This document shows, piece by piece, positions 62,361 through 64,000 of a stretch of 64,000 nucleotides of DNA. Under the pieces are notes generated by a model that made no database searches, was not told where the DNA came from, and saw only the letters and a list, made by a program, of their open reading frames with translations. The position numbers and the translations under genes are program-made. The stretch spans positions 186,001 to 250,000 of the forward strand of contig CANMLU010000002.1 of NCBI GenBank assembly GCA_947498815.1. The letters run 5' to 3'. Position 1 is the stretch's first letter. Each line of letters starts with the position of its first letter. This DNA comes from an uncultured Aquimarina sp. (lineage in GTDB: Bacteria; Bacteroidota; Bacteroidia; Flavobacteriales; Flavobacteriaceae).

Positions 62361-63326
62361 TTAATTGTCCATGTAAATCTCAATATCAAACTCGATATCA
62401 TCAGAAATAACGTCATCTCCGAGGTTGTCATAAAAACTCCCCGAACCATATTTTATGTTCCAGCGTGTACGATTTATTGATACTTGTGATTTAAAAATGG
62501 TTTGTCCAGAAATGGCTTCAATACTGCCTGAAAATAGTATCGGTTGAGTAACACCCTTTATTGTTAGATTAGCCTCCACCTCTATTTTGGGATGTTTTGC
62601 ATAATCCATTTTAACAATTTCCAATTTAGAAATTGGATAAACATCAGTTTCAAAGAAGTCCTCATTTTTTAAATGATCAACCAACATCTCATTGTATTCT
62701 CCATCTGTGTTTATAATGGTGTTCATATCGATATAAAATTCTCCTCCACTAATAATACCATTACTCAAATACCACTTCCCGTTTTTTAATTTTACTGTAC
62801 CGAAATGTTTATCGAATTTAAGGGCATAAAACCCTGTCCACTTTACTAGACTTTTTACAGTATCAACAGCTACAATTTCTCTTTGCTCGATAATAGTACT
62901 TTTTTTAGCCACAACATCTATCAATTCAATTTCATATACCAATGTAGAGTCTGGATGTGGAAAAGTAATATTTCCAGTTCTTTTACTAAGAATCGGAGGA
63001 ACAATAAGTTTTCTTATTTCTCCTTTTTTCATTCCCTTTAACCCTTCATCGAGACCTTTGATTACTTGATTTCCTCCTACTAAAACTTTAAGCGGATTGG
63101 ATAAATCTCTGGAGGAAAAAACTAATGAATCATTTCTGTACTTTGTAGTTTCATGTATTAGAACTTCTTGTCCTTTTACAATTGGTTTTCCTTTTCCTTG
63201 TTTTAAAATTTTGTATTGGAGACCTGTAGCAGTTGTTATAAATGCTGTGTCTTTTTGCCTATCTGAGCAAGATGATATCCATATAGTGAATAAAAATATG
63301 GCAATGGTTTTTACTAAATTCTTCAT
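62361..63326 (-). CDS. FKBP-type peptidyl-prolyl isomerase fused to YceI domain, lipoprotein
   Basis: 321 residues from the ATG at 63326 (MKNLVKTIAIFLFTIWISSCSD), lipobox SSCS. FKBP domain about 20-140: TATGLQYKILKQGKGKPIVKGQEVLIHE, NQVIKGLDEGLKGMKKGEIRKLIVPP. YceI domain about 145-321: SLVKWTGFYALKFDKHFGTVKL, FFETDVYPISKLEIVKM and ANLTIKGVTQPILFSG. An isomerase/chaperone coupled to a lipid-binding barrel on one membrane anchor is unusual. It converges with the DUF779 gene with only two bases between stops. Confidence 0.88.
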   Translation of the reverse strand: MKNLVKTIAIFLFTIWISSCSDRQKDTAFITTATGLQYKILKQGKGKPIVKGQEVLIHETTKYRNDSLVFSSRDLSNPLKVLVGGNQVIKGLDEGLKGMKKGEIRKLIVPPILSKRTGNITFPHPDSTLVYEIELIDVVAKKSTIIEQREIVAVDTVKSLVKWTGFYALKFDKHFGTVKLKNGKWYLSNGIISGGEFYIDMNTIINTDGEYNEMLVDHLKNEDFFETDVYPISKLEIVKMDYAKHPKIEVEANLTIKGVTQPILFSGSIEAISGQTIFKSQVSINRTRWNIKYGSGSFYDNLGDDVISDDIEFDIEIYMDN

Positions 63327-63463
63327 AAATGTTTTATGATTTATCTTCATTTTTGTTATACTTTGTTTGAAATTACAATTGTGATTTAAATATAGAATCA
63401 GAGGTGCTTTTATATTTTAAACAGATTGTAAAAAAGTGTAATCCAAATGTAAAATCGCATTCA

Positions 63464-64000
63464 TTGAAGCTTTATAAAAAACAAAGAAATCCAAAATGCC
63501 ATAAATTAATTTTCTTACTAATTATCTTTTTTGGCGTTCTCGTGAGTTATTCACAAAATAGTGATGTAGGGTATCATGATGAAAAAGTTAAAATTGCTTT
63601 ACGAGAAATCGGAAACGAATTATTACTGATACATGGAGATTCGGTATCTCGAGTAATGCCCATAAAAAAAGTTGATGACCTTGAATTCATAATATCATTT
63701 CAAAAGGATTTGTATATCGAACCTGAAGCTCTTATAAACACTACTAAAGCATCATTCAACAAACTAAACATCTTAACCCATAATATCACAGAGGTAATTG
63801 ACTGCACAACATCAGAAGTAGTATACAGCTACCATAATAATGCATTTGAAAAAAATAATAGTGTTGCATGTATTGGAAGAATACTTCCTGTGGGTTGTTA
63901 TGAAATAAGAGTTATTCTTATAAAGAATATGCCGGCTACTTTTGCAAATAACACATACCTTATTTCTTCTATAATAATTCTATTCCTTTTGGCTTCTGGT
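63464..64000 (+). CDS. Partial gene: membrane winged-helix regulator-like protein, N-terminal part
   Basis: An open frame with no ATG runs from a TTG at 63464 to the window end (about 179 residues seen). It encodes a signal-like helix (CHKLIFLLIIFFGVLVSYSQ), a periplasmic domain (KIALREIGNELLLIHGDSVSRVMPIK...CIGRILPVGCYEIRVILI) and then a membrane helix (LISSIIILFLLASG) at the edge. The ALREIGNELLL...SRVMP and C...GR.LP..CY.I blocks match, from memory, Flavobacteriaceae proteins with a C-terminal winged-helix DNA-binding domain. That domain would lie beyond the window, so the call is tentative. Confidence 0.5.
   Translation, partial: MKLYKKQRNPKCHKLIFLLIIFFGVLVSYSQNSDVGYHDEKVKIALREIGNELLLIHGDSVSRVMPIKKVDDLEFIISFQKDLYIEPEALINTTKASFNKLNILTHNITEVIDCTTSEVVYSYHNNAFEKNNSVACIGRILPVGCYEIRVILIKNMPATFANNTYLISSIIILFLLASG

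Noticed and set aside
1-64000. CRISPR arrays, tRNA/rRNA genes, prophage or transposase genes
   Set aside because: No regularly spaced repeats, cloverleaf sequences or integrase/transposase motifs were seen by reading; a covariance-model or HMM scan was not possible.

Overview
The window reads as chromosome of a marine-type Flavobacteriaceae bacterium (Bacteroidota). Evidence: low GC and long AT-rich spacers, promoters of the TTTG...TAnnTTTG type, many lipoproteins and LytTR regulators, a type IX secretion sorting domain on a large metallocarboxypeptidase, and families such as DUF5777, DUF5995 and DUF2339. I see no rRNA, tRNA, CRISPR array, prophage or intact insertion sequence. The left edge cuts a Dcu-type C4-dicarboxylate transporter and the right edge cuts a membrane regulator that appears to start with TTG.

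Layout. 1-5.3 kb: Dcu transporter, secreted hypothetical, GNAT, class A acid phosphatase, ArsR regulator with an APC permease, isoaspartyl methyltransferase. 5.5-11.1 kb: a small protein overlapping a DUF5995 protein, a DUF3999-like/DUF2339 pair, and a decayed partial copy of the small protein. 11.2-14.3 kb: two DEAD-box helicases and a cold-shock protein. 14.5-18.5 kb: GH13 amylase, membrane LytTR regulator, GNAT, Crp-like regulator. 18.5-24.3 kb: translesion/repair cluster of DnaE-like polymerase, Y-family polymerase and a DnaQ exonuclease-GIY-YIG fusion. 24.5-33.6 kb: universal stress protein, ABC permease-M1 peptidase with its ATPase, LytS/LytTR two-component pair, prolyl oligopeptidase. 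33.8-37.5 kb: small secreted proteins, three NTF2-fold proteins, PfpI-like protein, AraC regulator.

37.6-45.4 kb is the most interesting part. A membrane-bound one-component LytTR regulator (39917-41017) lies between two paralogous OB-fold/YceI/DUF5777 gene sets, one on each strand. The right-hand set also carries a two-repeat Lipoprotein_15 protein, a CxxCH cytochrome-like lipoprotein and a thioesterase-like protein. Three 40-bp sites with the same architecture (two T-rich TTTTCC half-sites 20 bp apart, followed at fixed distance by a Bacteroidota promoter) precede the left operon, the right operon and a putative structured small RNA of about 180 nt that ends in a strong terminator. I infer a self-contained envelope regulon with its own sensor, its own operator type and a regulatory RNA; it is the best candidate for an undescribed system here.

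45.5-64 kb: M28 peptidase, AlkB-type hydroxylase with TetR regulator, small HTH protein with a likely leaderless promoter, two S41 peptidases with TPRs, two secreted proteins of unknown role, T9SS carboxypeptidase, SDR, MarR regulator, aldehyde dehydrogenase with DUF779, and an FKBP-YceI fusion lipoprotein. Paired hairpins mark most operon ends.
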